Assembly (NCBI GenBank): GCA_965279065.1 | Contig: OZ257134.1 | Span: 682,001-746,000 of the forward strand | Origin: JAKAXS01 sp965279065 | GTDB taxonomy: Bacteria; Pseudomonadota; Alphaproteobacteria; Rhizobiales; Hyphomicrobiaceae | DNA length: 64,000 nt | Reading direction: 5' to 3' | Shown: piece by piece, positions 34,068 through 43,318 of the stretch | How positions within the stretch are numbered: position 1 is the first letter of the stretch | Layout: the number at the start of each line of letters is the position of its first letter | Program-made: the position numbers and the translations under genes | Notes under the pieces: model-generated | Told to the model about the DNA's origin: nothing | Database searches by the model: none | Seen by the model: the letters and a program-made list of their open reading frames with translations, nothing else

Positions 34068-36080
34068 TTAAATATCCAGATCCTTGGCGAAAGCCGCGCG
34101 GTCCTGGATGAACCTGAAGCGTGCCTCCGGCTTCGAACCCATCAGCGCGTTGACGGCGTCGGTCACCATGACCTTGTCGCCCTCGGCGACATCGACACGC
34201 AGCAGTAGCCGCTTCTTTGGATCCATCGTCGTTTCCTTGAGCTGCTGGGCGTTCATTTCGCCCAGGCCCTTGAAGCGGTTGATCTCGATCTTCTGGTTCG
34301 CCTTGAACTCGCTGGCGATCAGGCGGTCGCGATGCTTCTCGTCGCGCGCATAGAACGACTTGGCACCTTGCGTGATCTTGTAGAGCGGCGGCACCGCCAG
34401 GAACAGATGGCCGTTCTCGATCAGCTCCGGCATCTCCTGGTAGAAGAACGTAATCAGCAGCGAGGCGATGTGCGCGCCGTCGACGTCGGCGTCCGTCATC
34501 ACGATGACGCGCTCGTAGCGCAGGTCTTCGTCACGATACTTCGCGCCCGTGCCGACGCCGAGCGCCTGGATGAGATCCGACAGCAGCTGGTTCTGCGCCA
34601 GTTTTGCCGACGAGGCATTCGCCACGTTGAGGATCTTGCCGCGCAGCGGCAGGATCGCCTGCGTTTCGCGATCGCGCGCACTCTTGGCCGAGCCGCCGGC
34701 GCTGTCGCCTTCGACGATGAAGATTTCCGTACCGCCCGCCTGCTGGATGGAGCAGTCCGCCAGCTTGCCGGGCAGCCGCAGCTTGCGCGTCGCCGACTGC
34801 CGGCCGACCTCCTTCTCGCGCCGCCGTTTCAGCCGCTCTTCCGCCTGCTCGATCGACCAGTCGAGCAGCTTGGTCGCCTGCTGCGGGCTGTCGGCGAGGA
34901 AATGATCGAACGCATCGCGCACCGTATTCTCCACGATGCGCGTCGCTTCCTGCGTGGCAAGCTTGTCCTTGGTCTGGCCCTGGAATTCGGGCTCGCGAAT
35001 GAACACCGACAGCATCGACGCCGCCGTGCCCATTACGTCGTCCGCCGTGACCTGCGCCGCCTTCTTGTTGCCGGTCAGGTCGCCGTAGGCGCGCAAGCCC
35101 TTGTAGAGCGCCTGCCGCAGGCCACTCTCGTGCGTGCCACCCTCGGGCGTCGGGATGGTGTTGCAGTACGAGGAGGAGAAGCCGTCTTCATCCGCGATCC
35201 AGCCCACGGCCCATTCCACCGACCCATGCCCGTTCGGCTTCTCGACGCGGCCGGTGAAGATCTCCTTCGTCACCAGCGTCTGCCCCTCGATCGTCGCCAG
35301 CAGGTAATCCTTGAGCCCGCCCGGGAAATGGAACACGGCCTCGGCTGGCGTATCGTCCTTGATCAGCTCCGGATCGCAACTCCAGCGGATTTCCACGCCG
35401 CCGAACAGGTAGGCCTTGGAGCGCGCCATCTTCAAGAGCCGCGCCGGCTTGAATGCGGCTCCCTTGCCGAAGATCGCCTCGTCCGGCTTGAAGCGGATGC
35501 GTGTGCCGCGCCGGTTCATGATCGAACCGAGTTTTTCCAGCTTGGTCTGCGGCGTACCGCGCGAGAACACCATACGGTAGAGCTGCTGGCCGCGCGCAAC
35601 TTCCACTTCCAGCTTTTCCGACAGCGCGTTGACGACCGACACGCCGACGCCGTGCAGGCCGCCGGAGGTGTTGTAAGCCTTGCCATCGAACTTTCCGCCC
35701 GAGTGCAGCGTCGTCATAATGACTTCGAGCGCCGATTGCGTCTTGAACTTGGGGTGCGCATCGACGGGAATGCCGCGGCCGTTGTCAGCCACCATCAGGA
35801 AGCCGTCGGCATCGAGCCGCACGTCGATGTAGGACGCATGCCCCGCCACGGCCTCGTCCATGCAGTTGTCGATCACTTCCGCGAACAGGTGGTGCATCGC
35901 CTTTTCGTCGGTGCCGCCGATGTACATGCCGGGCCGCCGGCGCACGGGCTCCAGGCCTTCGAGCACTTCGATGTCGGCGGCCGTGTAGCTGTCGGAAGCA
36001 TCCATGGTCTTACGCGCGCGGGCCGTCTTGTCCGTCATGTCCGTCTCTAATCCGGAGAAAAGGTCGTCGATCTGGGCCAT
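34068..36080 (-). CDS. parE: DNA topoisomerase IV subunit B
   Basis: 670 residues. It is the ATPase subunit of topoisomerase IV, which unlinks daughter chromosomes. GHKL ATPase motifs: EVIDNCMDEAVAGHA, DNGRGIPVDAHPK and the lid SGGLHGVGVSVVNALS. TOPRIM domain: FIVEGDSAGGSAKSARDR and MTDADVDGAHIASLLITFF, with KGLGEMNAQQLKETTMDP. Absence of the GyrB-specific insertion and the size favour ParE over GyrB. The first 30 residues before ASDSYTAADIEVLEGLEPVR are a variable tail. It is divergent from the ARPP-1 gene over 365 bp; parC is not in the window. Confidence 0.94.
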   Translation of the reverse strand: MAQIDDLFSGLETDMTDKTARARKTMDASDSYTAADIEVLEGLEPVRRRPGMYIGGTDEKAMHHLFAEVIDNCMDEAVAGHASYIDVRLDADGFLMVADNGRGIPVDAHPKFKTQSALEVIMTTLHSGGKFDGKAYNTSGGLHGVGVSVVNALSEKLEVEVARGQQLYRMVFSRGTPQTKLEKLGSIMNRRGTRIRFKPDEAIFGKGAAFKPARLLKMARSKAYLFGGVEIRWSCDPELIKDDTPAEAVFHFPGGLKDYLLATIEGQTLVTKEIFTGRVEKPNGHGSVEWAVGWIADEDGFSSSYCNTIPTPEGGTHESGLRQALYKGLRAYGDLTGNKKAAQVTADDVMGTAASMLSVFIREPEFQGQTKDKLATQEATRIVENTVRDAFDHFLADSPQQATKLLDWSIEQAEERLKRRREKEVGRQSATRKLRLPGKLADCSIQQAGGTEIFIVEGDSAGGSAKSARDRETQAILPLRGKILNVANASSAKLAQNQLLSDLIQALGVGTGAKYRDEDLRYERVIVMTDADVDGAHIASLLITFFYQEMPELIENGHLFLAVPPLYKITQGAKSFYARDEKHRDRLIASEFKANQKIEINRFKGLGEMNAQQLKETTMDPKKRLLLRVDVAEGDKVMVTDAVNALMGSKPEARFRFIQDRAAFAKDLDI

Positions 36081-36445
36081 GCGCTGTTCCGTCCGTGCGG
36101 GCGACTATCTTGCCGGGAGCGGCAGTCCGCTCAGCACGAAACGCACAACGGGGACGCGCTGGCGAATCTCAAATCGTGAGATCAATCAGGTCGCATGAGG
36201 GGGTGGGCAATGCAAGCGCCCCCACCGCCTCAGTGACATCTGGGCCCCCGGTCAAGCCTTGACAATCGAGTCAAGCGTTCGCGGCGGAACTGCGGCGTTG
36301 GCTGGCGTCCGCCGCCGAAAAGCCCTCAGTGAGGCGGCGTCAGCCGGAAAAGCGCCGCCGCATGCCCGCGCTGGGGCCGCGAAGATCGAGTAGGAAACCT
36401 CTGTTCTCAATACAGAAAATGAACTTGATCGTGTGAGGTTCCAGC
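36081..36445. other. Intergenic region between parE and the ARPP-1 gene
   Basis: 365 bp with divergent genes on both sides. It contains small inverted repeats such as CTTGAC-AATCGA-GTCAAG near 36260, which may be an operator. No gene is credible, and I cannot assign promoters with confidence. Confidence 0.4.
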
Positions 36446-37624
36446 ATGTTGCGCCAATCCATTCTCCACGTCCTCGCCATCGCCCCGCTGTTCGGTTTCG
36501 CCTTCGCCCCGACGGCCCGCGCCGACGAGCCGGCAAAGGTCAGCGGCCCACACACCCATGAGAATTTGAGCATCTTTTTCGTCCACGGAAAAAGCGCCGA
36601 CGGCCCGGTTCCGCTGACCCTGGAGGAGGCCCTGGCCAAGGGCTTCGTCGAGGTCCACGAGACGGATACGGTCAGTCAACTTGTCGTCGAGAACAAGGGC
36701 AAGGAAGAGGTGTTCGTCCACGCTGGCGACATCGTCAAGGGCGGGCGCCAGGACCGCGTGGTGACGGCCTCATTCGTCATTCCCGCCCAGTCGAAAAAGA
36801 TCGAGGTCCCCGTCTACTGCGTTGAGGCCGGGCGCTGGGCGCCGCGCGGTGCGGAAGACTCCCGCAAGTTCGCCACGTCCGCCGAAATGCTGCCGACCAA
36901 GGAAGCCAAGCTCGCCATGATGGCGGCACCGCTCCGGGATCCGGCCGCCACAGCGGGCCTGTCGGCGCGCGCCGACTTGCCGCTCGATCGCGGCGCCAGG
37001 CCATCGCGCGGCGAGGAGCACGAGCAGCGCATCGTCGAGAGTGCAGAGCCGCAGCAGCGCGCCAACGTGATTGACCGCAACCGCACCGACAGCCTGACCG
37101 AGCGTGGCCCGGCCGGCGGCCAGAGCGAGGTCTGGCGCAATGTGGCCGCGATCCAGGAGAAGCTGTCGATGAAGCTCAAGAAGCAGGTGGCCTCCGAGGA
37201 ATCGCAGTCCAGCCTGCAACTGGCCCTGGAGAACAAGGATCTTGCCGCCGAGCAGGAACGTTACGTCAAGGCCCTGCAGGGAGCAGGGGAGGCGGAGAGC
37301 GACATCGTCGGCTACGCCATCGCCGTCAACGGCAAGATCGCCAGCGCCGACGTCTATCCCTCCAATGCCCTCTTCAAGAAGCTGTGGCCCCGGCTGCTGA
37401 AGACCGCCGTCACCGAAGCCATCGGTGCCGAGGAGGTCAAGGACGCCAAGGCACCCGAAGTCACCGCCGTGCAGATGTTCCTTGCCCGCGACGAGGCGAA
37501 AGAAGAATCCGCCGCCGCCCCCGTCGCCGGCGTTGCCACGACGGCACGCGCCTCGGCTGCCGCCTACGACACCGAAACCACCCGCGGCGGCCAATTCCTC
37601 CACCGCAGCAAGGTGGCCCGCTGA
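36446..37624 (+). CDS. Exported ARPP-1 (DUF6569-like) domain protein
   Basis: 392 residues with a signal peptide (LHVLAIAPLFGFAFAPTARA). Residues about 38-150 form an ARPP-1-type domain: THENLSIFFVHGKS, PLTLEEALAKGFVEVHET, VENKGKEEVFVHAGDIVKGG, RQDRVVTASFVIPAQSKKIE and VPVYCVEAGRW. The middle is a Glu/Arg/Gln-rich linker with coiled-coil character, followed by a second conserved stretch (IVGYAIAVNGKIASADVYPS) that looks like the C-terminal half of the same family. The biochemical function is unknown; some relatives neighbour ribosylation or phosphatase systems. Transcription ends at a strong terminator. Confidence 0.75.
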   Translation: MLRQSILHVLAIAPLFGFAFAPTARADEPAKVSGPHTHENLSIFFVHGKSADGPVPLTLEEALAKGFVEVHETDTVSQLVVENKGKEEVFVHAGDIVKGGRQDRVVTASFVIPAQSKKIEVPVYCVEAGRWAPRGAEDSRKFATSAEMLPTKEAKLAMMAAPLRDPAATAGLSARADLPLDRGARPSRGEEHEQRIVESAEPQQRANVIDRNRTDSLTERGPAGGQSEVWRNVAAIQEKLSMKLKKQVASEESQSSLQLALENKDLAAEQERYVKALQGAGEAESDIVGYAIAVNGKIASADVYPSNALFKKLWPRLLKTAVTEAIGAEEVKDAKAPEVTAVQMFLARDEAKEESAAAPVAGVATTARASAAAYDTETTRGGQFLHRSKVAR

Positions 37625-37644
37625 GCGGAAGGTGTCGAGCTGTG

Positions 37645-37672
37645 GGGTCAGACCTCGGTCTGACCTCTTTTT
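37645..37672. terminator. Terminator between convergent ARPP-1 and GFA genes
   Basis: GGTCAGACC-TC-GGTCTGACC is a perfect 9-bp stem followed on the plus strand by TCTTTTTATT. It lies 20 bp after the ARPP-1 gene stop. The T-run overlaps the stop codon of the opposite GFA gene. Confidence 0.88.
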
Positions 37673-38078
37673 ATTGCGGCTGGCCTGGCATTTGCGTCGC
37701 CCCGGCCGGGATTTCGACACCTGCAAGCTTGCGCTTCGTCCAGATATGCACGGCCCGGCTCACGTCCGGGGGTGCATCCAGCGCACCGCCGCGCACGCGC
37801 AGCATTTCCGGTGCTATGGACGGAGAATGCCAGATCCGCGACCCGCACTGCGGGCAGAAGGCGCAGTCGATGGTGTTGCCGCTGTCGGCCGTGCGCTGCC
37901 AGTGGGCCAGATGACCCTGGATGAGGCGAAAATCGTCGCGCTTTACTGGAACTGAAATTCCGAATGCCGAAGCCGATTGCTTCTGGCACTCGCGGCAATG
38001 GCAGACGTAGATCGTTTCGGGCATGTCGCCCGCGATCTCGAAGCGCACCGCCCCGCACTGGCATCCGCCGGTCTGCAT
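37671..38078 (-). CDS. GFA-family (glutathione-dependent formaldehyde-activating type) zinc protein
   Basis: 135 residues. The zinc ligand pattern of the family is complete: CQC at residues 6-8, CHCREC at 26-31 and CPQC at 75-78 in FCPQCGSRIWHS. GFA folds were first described in glutathione:formaldehyde condensation but most members have no proven activity. The gene ends in the T-run of the shared terminator. It is 13 bp downstream of the HerA-like gene start region's opposite end, that is, the ATPase stop lies at 38092 just upstream, so the two are probably co-transcribed. Confidence 0.85.
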   Translation of the reverse strand: MQTGGCQCGAVRFEIAGDMPETIYVCHCRECQKQSASAFGISVPVKRDDFRLIQGHLAHWQRTADSGNTIDCAFCPQCGSRIWHSPSIAPEMLRVRGGALDAPPDVSRAVHIWTKRKLAGVEIPAGATQMPGQPQ

Positions 38079-38091
38079 GGATGGCTACCCC

Positions 38092-39606
38092 CTACCGCTT
38101 CCCGCCCCGGATCGAACCGACGATGATGTCCTTGATCGTCGTCGCCACCTTGCGCGCAATGGTACGCTTCAGTTCGCGCCCGATCATGTCGCCCATGCCC
38201 GCCGGCTGGCGACCCTTGCCCTTGGCCGTCCCCGCGCTGGGGTTGCCGCCGAAGATCACGTCGCCCCAGCCGCCACCCGAACTGCCGCCGTCGGCGCCGG
38301 CTTCTGTCGCGCCGCCTTCCATGCGCTTGGTCAGGATCTCATAGGCGCTCTCGCGGTCGACCGACTGGTCGTACTTGTCGAATACAGGGCTATACTCGAT
38401 CACGCTCTGGCGCTCTTCAGGCGTGACGGGCCCGATGCGGCCTTCCGGCGGGCGGATCAGCGTGCGCTGCACGATCGCCGGCTCGCCCTTGTTTTCCAGC
38501 ATGGAGACGAGCGCTTCGCCCGTCTTCAGCTCCATGATCACGCGCTCGGTATCCAGACCCGGGTTCTTGCGGAACGTCGTCGCCGCGGTTTTCACCGCCT
38601 TCTGCTCCTGCGGGGTGAAGGCGCGCAGCGCGTGCTGCACGCGATTGCCCAGCTGCGCCGACACCGTGTTCGGCACGTCCATCGGATTCTGCGTGATGAA
38701 GTAGACGCCGACACCCTTGGAGCGGATCAGCCGTGCGATCTGCTCCACGCGGTCGATCAGTGCCTTCGGCGCCTGGTCGAACAGCAGATGTGCCTCGTCG
38801 AAGAAGAACACGAGCTTCGGTTTCGGCAGGTCGCCCACTTCCGGCATCGTCTGCCACAGCTTGGTCAGCATCCATAGGAGGAACGTCGCGTAGAGCCGTG
38901 GCTTCTCCATCAGCTTGTCGGCCGACAGGATGTTGATCACGCCGCGCCCGTCCGGCGCCACGCGCAGGAAATCCTTGATGTCGAGCGCCGGCTCGCCAAA
39001 GAAGTGCGCCGCGCCCTGTTCCTCCAGCACCAGCAGCCGCCGCTGGATCGACCCGACCGACGTCGTCGCCACGTTGCCGTACTTGCCCGAAATCTCCTTG
39101 CCGCGTTCCGCGATGTTGGAGATCAACGCGCGCAAATCCTTCAGGTCGAGGATCGGCAGCTTCTCGTCGGCAGCCACCCGGAAGGCGATGTTGATGACGC
39201 CTTCCTGCACCTCGTTCAATTCCAGCAGCCGCGACAGCAGCAGCGGTCCCATGTCGAGCACTGTAGCGCGCACCGGATGCCCGTCCTGGCCGAACACGTC
39301 CCAGAAGATCGTCGGGTAAGCACGGTTCTTGTATTCCCCGTCGAGCCCAACCTCGTGCGCCCGCTTGACGAGAAAGTCTTTCGCCTCGCCCACCGCCGCG
39401 ATGCCGGAGAGGTCGCCCTTGATGTCGGAGGCGAACACCGGCACGCCCGCCGAGGAAAATCCCTCCGCCAGCACCTGCAGCGTCACCGTCTTGCCGGTGC
39501 CCGTGGCACCCGTGATGAGGCCGTGCCGGTTACCGAATTTCAGCTCCAAGTACTCGGGCTTGCTGCTTTTTCCGACGAAAATCTTGCCGTCCTGGAATAC
39601 CGACAT
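38092..39606 (-). CDS. DUF853/HerA-like helicase-type ATPase
   Basis: 504 residues. Walker A is GATGTGKTVTLQVLAEGFSS near residue 36. Walker B is KLVFFFDEAHLLFDQAP, followed by RSKGVGVYFITQNPMDVPN, a HerA/FtsK-like sensor segment. ASDIKGDLSGIAA and AQLGNRVQHALRAFTPQEQK are hallmarks of DUF853 (HerA C-terminal-like) proteins. Such ATPases form hexamers and are thought to move DNA, but the cellular role of DUF853 members is not established. The start MSVFQDGKIFVGKSSKPEYL is a family-typical opening; the 104 codons open further upstream look non-coding. A Gly/Ala linker precedes the C-terminal basic helix. Confidence 0.88.
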   Translation of the reverse strand: MSVFQDGKIFVGKSSKPEYLELKFGNRHGLITGATGTGKTVTLQVLAEGFSSAGVPVFASDIKGDLSGIAAVGEAKDFLVKRAHEVGLDGEYKNRAYPTIFWDVFGQDGHPVRATVLDMGPLLLSRLLELNEVQEGVINIAFRVAADEKLPILDLKDLRALISNIAERGKEISGKYGNVATTSVGSIQRRLLVLEEQGAAHFFGEPALDIKDFLRVAPDGRGVINILSADKLMEKPRLYATFLLWMLTKLWQTMPEVGDLPKPKLVFFFDEAHLLFDQAPKALIDRVEQIARLIRSKGVGVYFITQNPMDVPNTVSAQLGNRVQHALRAFTPQEQKAVKTAATTFRKNPGLDTERVIMELKTGEALVSMLENKGEPAIVQRTLIRPPEGRIGPVTPEERQSVIEYSPVFDKYDQSVDRESAYEILTKRMEGGATEAGADGGSSGGGWGDVIFGGNPSAGTAKGKGRQPAGMGDMIGRELKRTIARKVATTIKDIIVGSIRGGKR

Positions 39607-39860
39607 CAGCCCAAAACCCCCGAATTGTCGTCCTGTGGCGCCGCACTTGCCCGACTCACGCGAATTGCGGGCAACAGCCCTATTTGCATGCCTTTCCGAG
39701 GTTTGCAAACGCCGGTTGCATGGCGGACTTGGCGGCCGCAAGCCGCACGGGCGGCCTAACGTCAATCCGGCCCATGCCACCGTGACATGACGCTCATGAG
39801 ACACCATGGCAGAGTGATGGTATGCGAAGGAATTCGGGCTCGGGAACGTTTGGGAACGTG

Positions 39861-41750
39861 ATGACGGACACTGCAACGACAGAAGAAAAGCTGGCCGCCG
39901 ATTTTCCGCAGGCCACACGCGAGCAATGGCTGAAGCTGGTCGACAAGGCCATCAAGGGCGGCGATTTCGAAAAGCGTCTCGTTTCGCGCACCGCCGACGG
40001 CCTGCGCGTCGAACCCATCTACACCCGCGCCGAACAGCTTCCCGGAACCGCCGAGGCCTTGCCCGGCGCCGCCCCCATGACGCGCGGCACTGAAGCGCGC
40101 GTCCGCGACCTGGGTTGGCAGATCCACCAGATCAACGCCGAGACCGAACCCTCGACCGCCAACGCCCAGATCCTCGAAGAGCTGGAGGGCGGCGTTCACG
40201 GCATCGTGCTGCAGATCGAGAGCCCGGGCCAGTTCGGTATCCGCATCAAGGACGCCAACGATTTTGCCACGGTGTTGACGGGCACTTACCTCGATCTCGC
40301 CCCCGTACAACTCAAGATCGGCTTCGGTGCGCCGAAACTTGCCAGGGCCTTCCTGGCCGCCCTGCCGCTGATCGGCGCCAAGCCGGGCAAGACGCAGGCC
40401 TTCCTCAACTTCGACTGCATCGGCAAGTACGCGCGTTTTGGTGGCCTTGGCCGCTCGCTCGACGACGCGACGAAGGAGATGCTGTCCGTCGCCGCCGAAG
40501 CCCGCAAAGCCGAGCCCAACGTCCGCACCGTCCGCGTCGACGCCACGGTCTATCACGAGGCCGGCGCCACCGAGGCCCAGGAACTGGCGGCGATGGCCGC
40601 AACCCTCGTGGCCTACCTCAAGAAATTCGAGGAGGTCGGCGTCACACCAGTGGACGCCCTGCCACAGATCTCGTTCGCGCTCGCAGCCGACACCGACCAG
40701 TTCCTGACCATGGCCAAGCTGCGCGCGGCCCGCCACATCATCTGGCGCATCGCTGACGCCTGTGGCGCCGGTGATGCCGCCGCCAAGACCCACATCACCG
40801 CCATCACGTCCGAGCGCATGATGGCCAAGCGCGACCCATGGACGAACCTGTTGCGCCTCACGGTCGCCTGCACCGGTGCCGCGCTGGGCGGCGCCCATGC
40901 GATCACCGTCCTTCCCTACACCTGGACGCTGGGCAAGACCGACAAGTTCGCCCGCCGTATCGCTCGCAATATCCAGATGGTCTTGCAGGAGGAAAGCTCC
41001 CTCGGCCGCGTCATCGATCCCGCCGGCGGCTCCTGGTACCTCGAAAATCTCACGAAAGACCTCGCCCAGAAGGCCTGGACACTGTTCCAGGGCATCGAAA
41101 CCAAGGGCGGCATCGTCGACGGTTTGCGGTCCGGCTTCGTGCAGGATGAAATCGCAGCCGTCGCCGCGACGCGCGCCAAGGCCGTCGCCACTGGCCGCGC
41201 ACCGCTGACCGGTGTCTCCGCGTTCCCGTTGCTCGGTGACGACGGCGTCAAGGTCACGCCGCATCCCATCGCGCCTGCCATCACCGGCAAGCCCGAGATC
41301 CGCCCTCTGACGCCACACCGCTTGGCCGAACCCTTCGAAGCCCTGCGGGATGCCGCCGATGCGGCGAGCCACAAGCCCGAAGTCTTCCTGGCGAGCATCG
41401 GGCCCATCAGCGAGCACACCGTGCGCACGACGTGGGTGAAGAACTACCTCGCCGCCGGCGGCATCGCCGCATTGACGAGTGATGGCTACAAGTCCGCCGA
41501 CGAAGCCGCCGCGGCATTCAAAGCGAGCGGCGCCCAGGCGGCCTGCATCTGCTCCTCCGACGCACTCTATGCCGAGCACGCCGTCGCCACGGCCAAGGCT
41601 CTGAAGTCGTCAGGCGCCAAGCTGGTCTTGACCGCCGGCAAGCCGGGCGACCTCGAAGCTGACCTCAAAGCAGCCGGCGTCGACGACTTCCTCGCCGTCG
41701 GCAAGGACGCCCTGGCGGTGCTGCGCGATCTCCAGGCGAAACTCAAATGA
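39861..41750 (+). CDS. mutA: Methylmalonyl-CoA mutase, small (alpha/MutA) subunit
   Basis: 629 residues. Family opening FPQATREQWLKLVDKAIKGG, FEKRLVSRTADGLRVEPIYT, GWQIHQINAETEPS and VDATVYHEAGATEAQELA match the non-catalytic subunit. The C-terminal B12-like domain (SSDALYAEHAVATAKAL) lacks the DxHxxG cobalamin motif, as expected for MutA, whereas MutB at 48581 has it. With MutB it interconverts succinyl-CoA and methylmalonyl-CoA for propionate assimilation. MutA and MutB are normally adjacent; here nearly 7 kb separates them. ATG at 39861 is preferred; an in-frame ATG at 39822 would add 13 residues. Confidence 0.93.
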   Translation: MTDTATTEEKLAADFPQATREQWLKLVDKAIKGGDFEKRLVSRTADGLRVEPIYTRAEQLPGTAEALPGAAPMTRGTEARVRDLGWQIHQINAETEPSTANAQILEELEGGVHGIVLQIESPGQFGIRIKDANDFATVLTGTYLDLAPVQLKIGFGAPKLARAFLAALPLIGAKPGKTQAFLNFDCIGKYARFGGLGRSLDDATKEMLSVAAEARKAEPNVRTVRVDATVYHEAGATEAQELAAMAATLVAYLKKFEEVGVTPVDALPQISFALAADTDQFLTMAKLRAARHIIWRIADACGAGDAAAKTHITAITSERMMAKRDPWTNLLRLTVACTGAALGGAHAITVLPYTWTLGKTDKFARRIARNIQMVLQEESSLGRVIDPAGGSWYLENLTKDLAQKAWTLFQGIETKGGIVDGLRSGFVQDEIAAVAATRAKAVATGRAPLTGVSAFPLLGDDGVKVTPHPIAPAITGKPEIRPLTPHRLAEPFEALRDAADAASHKPEVFLASIGPISEHTVRTTWVKNYLAAGGIAALTSDGYKSADEAAAAFKASGAQAACICSSDALYAEHAVATAKALKSSGAKLVLTAGKPGDLEADLKAAGVDDFLAVGKDALAVLRDLQAKLK

Positions 41751-41763
41751 GCCCCTGGGCCGG

Positions 41764-43092
41764 TTACGGTTGCGTGGCGCATTGGGCCGGTAGGGCGGAA
41801 TACCGCACTAACCCCCAACCATAGGCAGGGTCCCGCCCCGACGCACCGAGATCCTGCGCCGACCGCGCCAGCAGCCTTGTAACGTCGGCGCTGCCGCGGC
41901 CATCACGATGCAGCATCGCGTAGGCCGCGGACACGAACGGCGCCGCAAACGACGTTCCGTCGACCCGTCGGCTCTCGTTGCGTCCATGCGCGACCGTGAG
42001 GCCCACGCCGGGTGCGGCGAATGCAATGTGCGCGCCGCGCTGCGAAAGCCGCGACGCGCGCAGCCGCCCGTCGATCGCGGCCACCGCAACGACGCCGTCA
42101 TAGCGCGCCGGATATCCAGTTCTGTTTGCGCCGTCAGGGCGTCCGGCAGCAGCGATCACGTGGATACTGTTGTTCTGGGCGGCCACGATGGAGCGCTTCA
42201 GGATGGGATTGTCCGGCCCGCTGAGGCTGAGATTTATCACGTGCACGTCCTCACTGACGAGCCAATCGATCGCGGATACCAGATCGAAGACATCTGTACG
42301 CGTCTCCGCGCCCTCGCCGTGAAACGTGTCGGCGTGCAAAATGTCCGCGCTGTGCGCCACACCCATGACATCGCTGTTCGGCTGTCCAGCCAACAGGCTC
42401 AAGACTGCCGTTCCATGCAACGTGTCGGATGGCGGCCTGTCTTCGCTGCGGAAAACTTTCGTCTCGATGCGCGCGTGCTCGATGCTTGGATGCGAAACGT
42501 CTGCTGCGGTGTCCACCACGCCGATGCGTGCGCCGATGGAGCATTGTGCCGTAGCGCTGGTCCACGCCGTCAACTCGAAGGCCTCACATCGGGCACCGCA
42601 CGTCTCGCCGGCGGCCTCGTAGACGACACGTGAGAGGGGGCCATAGCGTTGATTCACCGCGACCGAGACCCCGGGAATCTCGCGCTCCACAGTCTTCGAA
42701 GCACTCGCCACGCTCGTATTCCGCGGAATTCCCAATCGCGTCATGCTCGTCCCGAGCGACGCAATCTGCCGTTGCCCCAGATCGGTGAACCCCTTCGACG
42801 CAAGGCGCTCGATGTCCCGCCGATCGAGACCCAATGCCACGATCTCTCGTTCCGTTTGCTGGGTGGATGGTTTCGCGGCTGACCCTCGCCGCTTCTTGTA
42901 GCGCCGTGGTGCACCGAAGGCGCGCAGCACGCTGGGCGCGTAACGCAAGACCGAGGGTGCGCCGAAGCCGCGCATTTTGAAGCCGCGGCCGCCCCCATCA
43001 TCATCGTCATCGTCCGCAACCGCAGAACCAGAGCAGCAAATGATCATCGCGGCGAACGCCGCGGTCAAAGCGTTGACACGCAGCAGCAACAT
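41764..43092 (-). CDS. Secreted subtilisin-like serine protease (S8)
   Basis: 442 residues with a signal peptide (LTAAFAAMIICCSGSAVA) followed by six aspartates and a basic/Gly-rich stretch. A pro-region of about 150 residues precedes the S8 domain. The catalytic triad is Asp194 (IGVVDTAAD), His226 (LHGTAVLSLLAG) and Ser381 (DGTSFAAP). The usual oxyanion Asn in AAGN is replaced: the sequence reads AAAGRPDG with Arg318. Cysteines at 165, 169 and 184 could form a disulfide. It is divergent from the ECF sigma gene, with a copy of the shared promoter motif 34-61 bp upstream of its start, and convergent with mutA (13 bp). Confidence 0.9.
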   Translation of the reverse strand: MLLLRVNALTAAFAAMIICCSGSAVADDDDDDGGGRGFKMRGFGAPSVLRYAPSVLRAFGAPRRYKKRRGSAAKPSTQQTEREIVALGLDRRDIERLASKGFTDLGQRQIASLGTSMTRLGIPRNTSVASASKTVEREIPGVSVAVNQRYGPLSRVVYEAAGETCGARCEAFELTAWTSATAQCSIGARIGVVDTAADVSHPSIEHARIETKVFRSEDRPPSDTLHGTAVLSLLAGQPNSDVMGVAHSADILHADTFHGEGAETRTDVFDLVSAIDWLVSEDVHVINLSLSGPDNPILKRSIVAAQNNSIHVIAAAGRPDGANRTGYPARYDGVVAVAAIDGRLRASRLSQRGAHIAFAAPGVGLTVAHGRNESRRVDGTSFAAPFVSAAYAMLHRDGRGSADVTRLLARSAQDLGASGRDPAYGWGLVRYSALPAQCATQP

Positions 43093-43125
43093 GGCAGGCC
43101 TCGCATAAGACGGACGGGGTCAACG

Positions 43126-43153
43126 AGTACGCGCGCCGAACCGTACGTATTCC
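43126..43153 (-). promoter_or_regulatory. ECF-type promoter of the subtilase gene
   Basis: Minus strand GGAATA (43153-43148), 16-nt spacer, CGTACT (43131-43126). It is identical in both boxes and spacing to the element before the sigma gene. The predicted transcript starts near 43119, leaving a leader of about 27 nt before the ATG at 43092. Confidence 0.7.
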
Positions 43154-43242
43154 ACACATGCGAAAGATTAATAAGAATTATTGCGTGATAGGTTTCTCAG
43201 AATTTGCCGCTTGCGGTTGCTTGGACATTCTACGACTACAGC

Positions 43243-43270
43243 GGAATAAGGTGGTGTCCCGCTACGTACT
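43243..43270 (+). promoter_or_regulatory. ECF-type promoter of the sigma/anti-sigma operon
   Basis: GGAATA (43243-43248), 16-nt spacer, CGTACT (43265-43270). Its position implies transcription starting near 43277, which supports translation from the ATG at 43319 rather than the GTG at 43280. Presence of the same motif before the target genes suggests autoregulation. Confidence 0.7.
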
Positions 43271-43318
43271 AGGTCGCAAGTGTCCGAAAAGCAAAATGAA
43301 CTCAGCGGCGTGCCGATA

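Noticed and set aside
34332..36050. Long open frames opposite parE, and similarly opposite mutA (39762-41579) and mutB (48455-50047)
   Set aside because: They are produced by third-position GC bias in the true genes and show no family signature.
39607..39918. 104-residue N-terminal extension of the HerA-like ATPase
   Set aside because: The residues look non-coding, and MSVFQDGKI is the usual family start.
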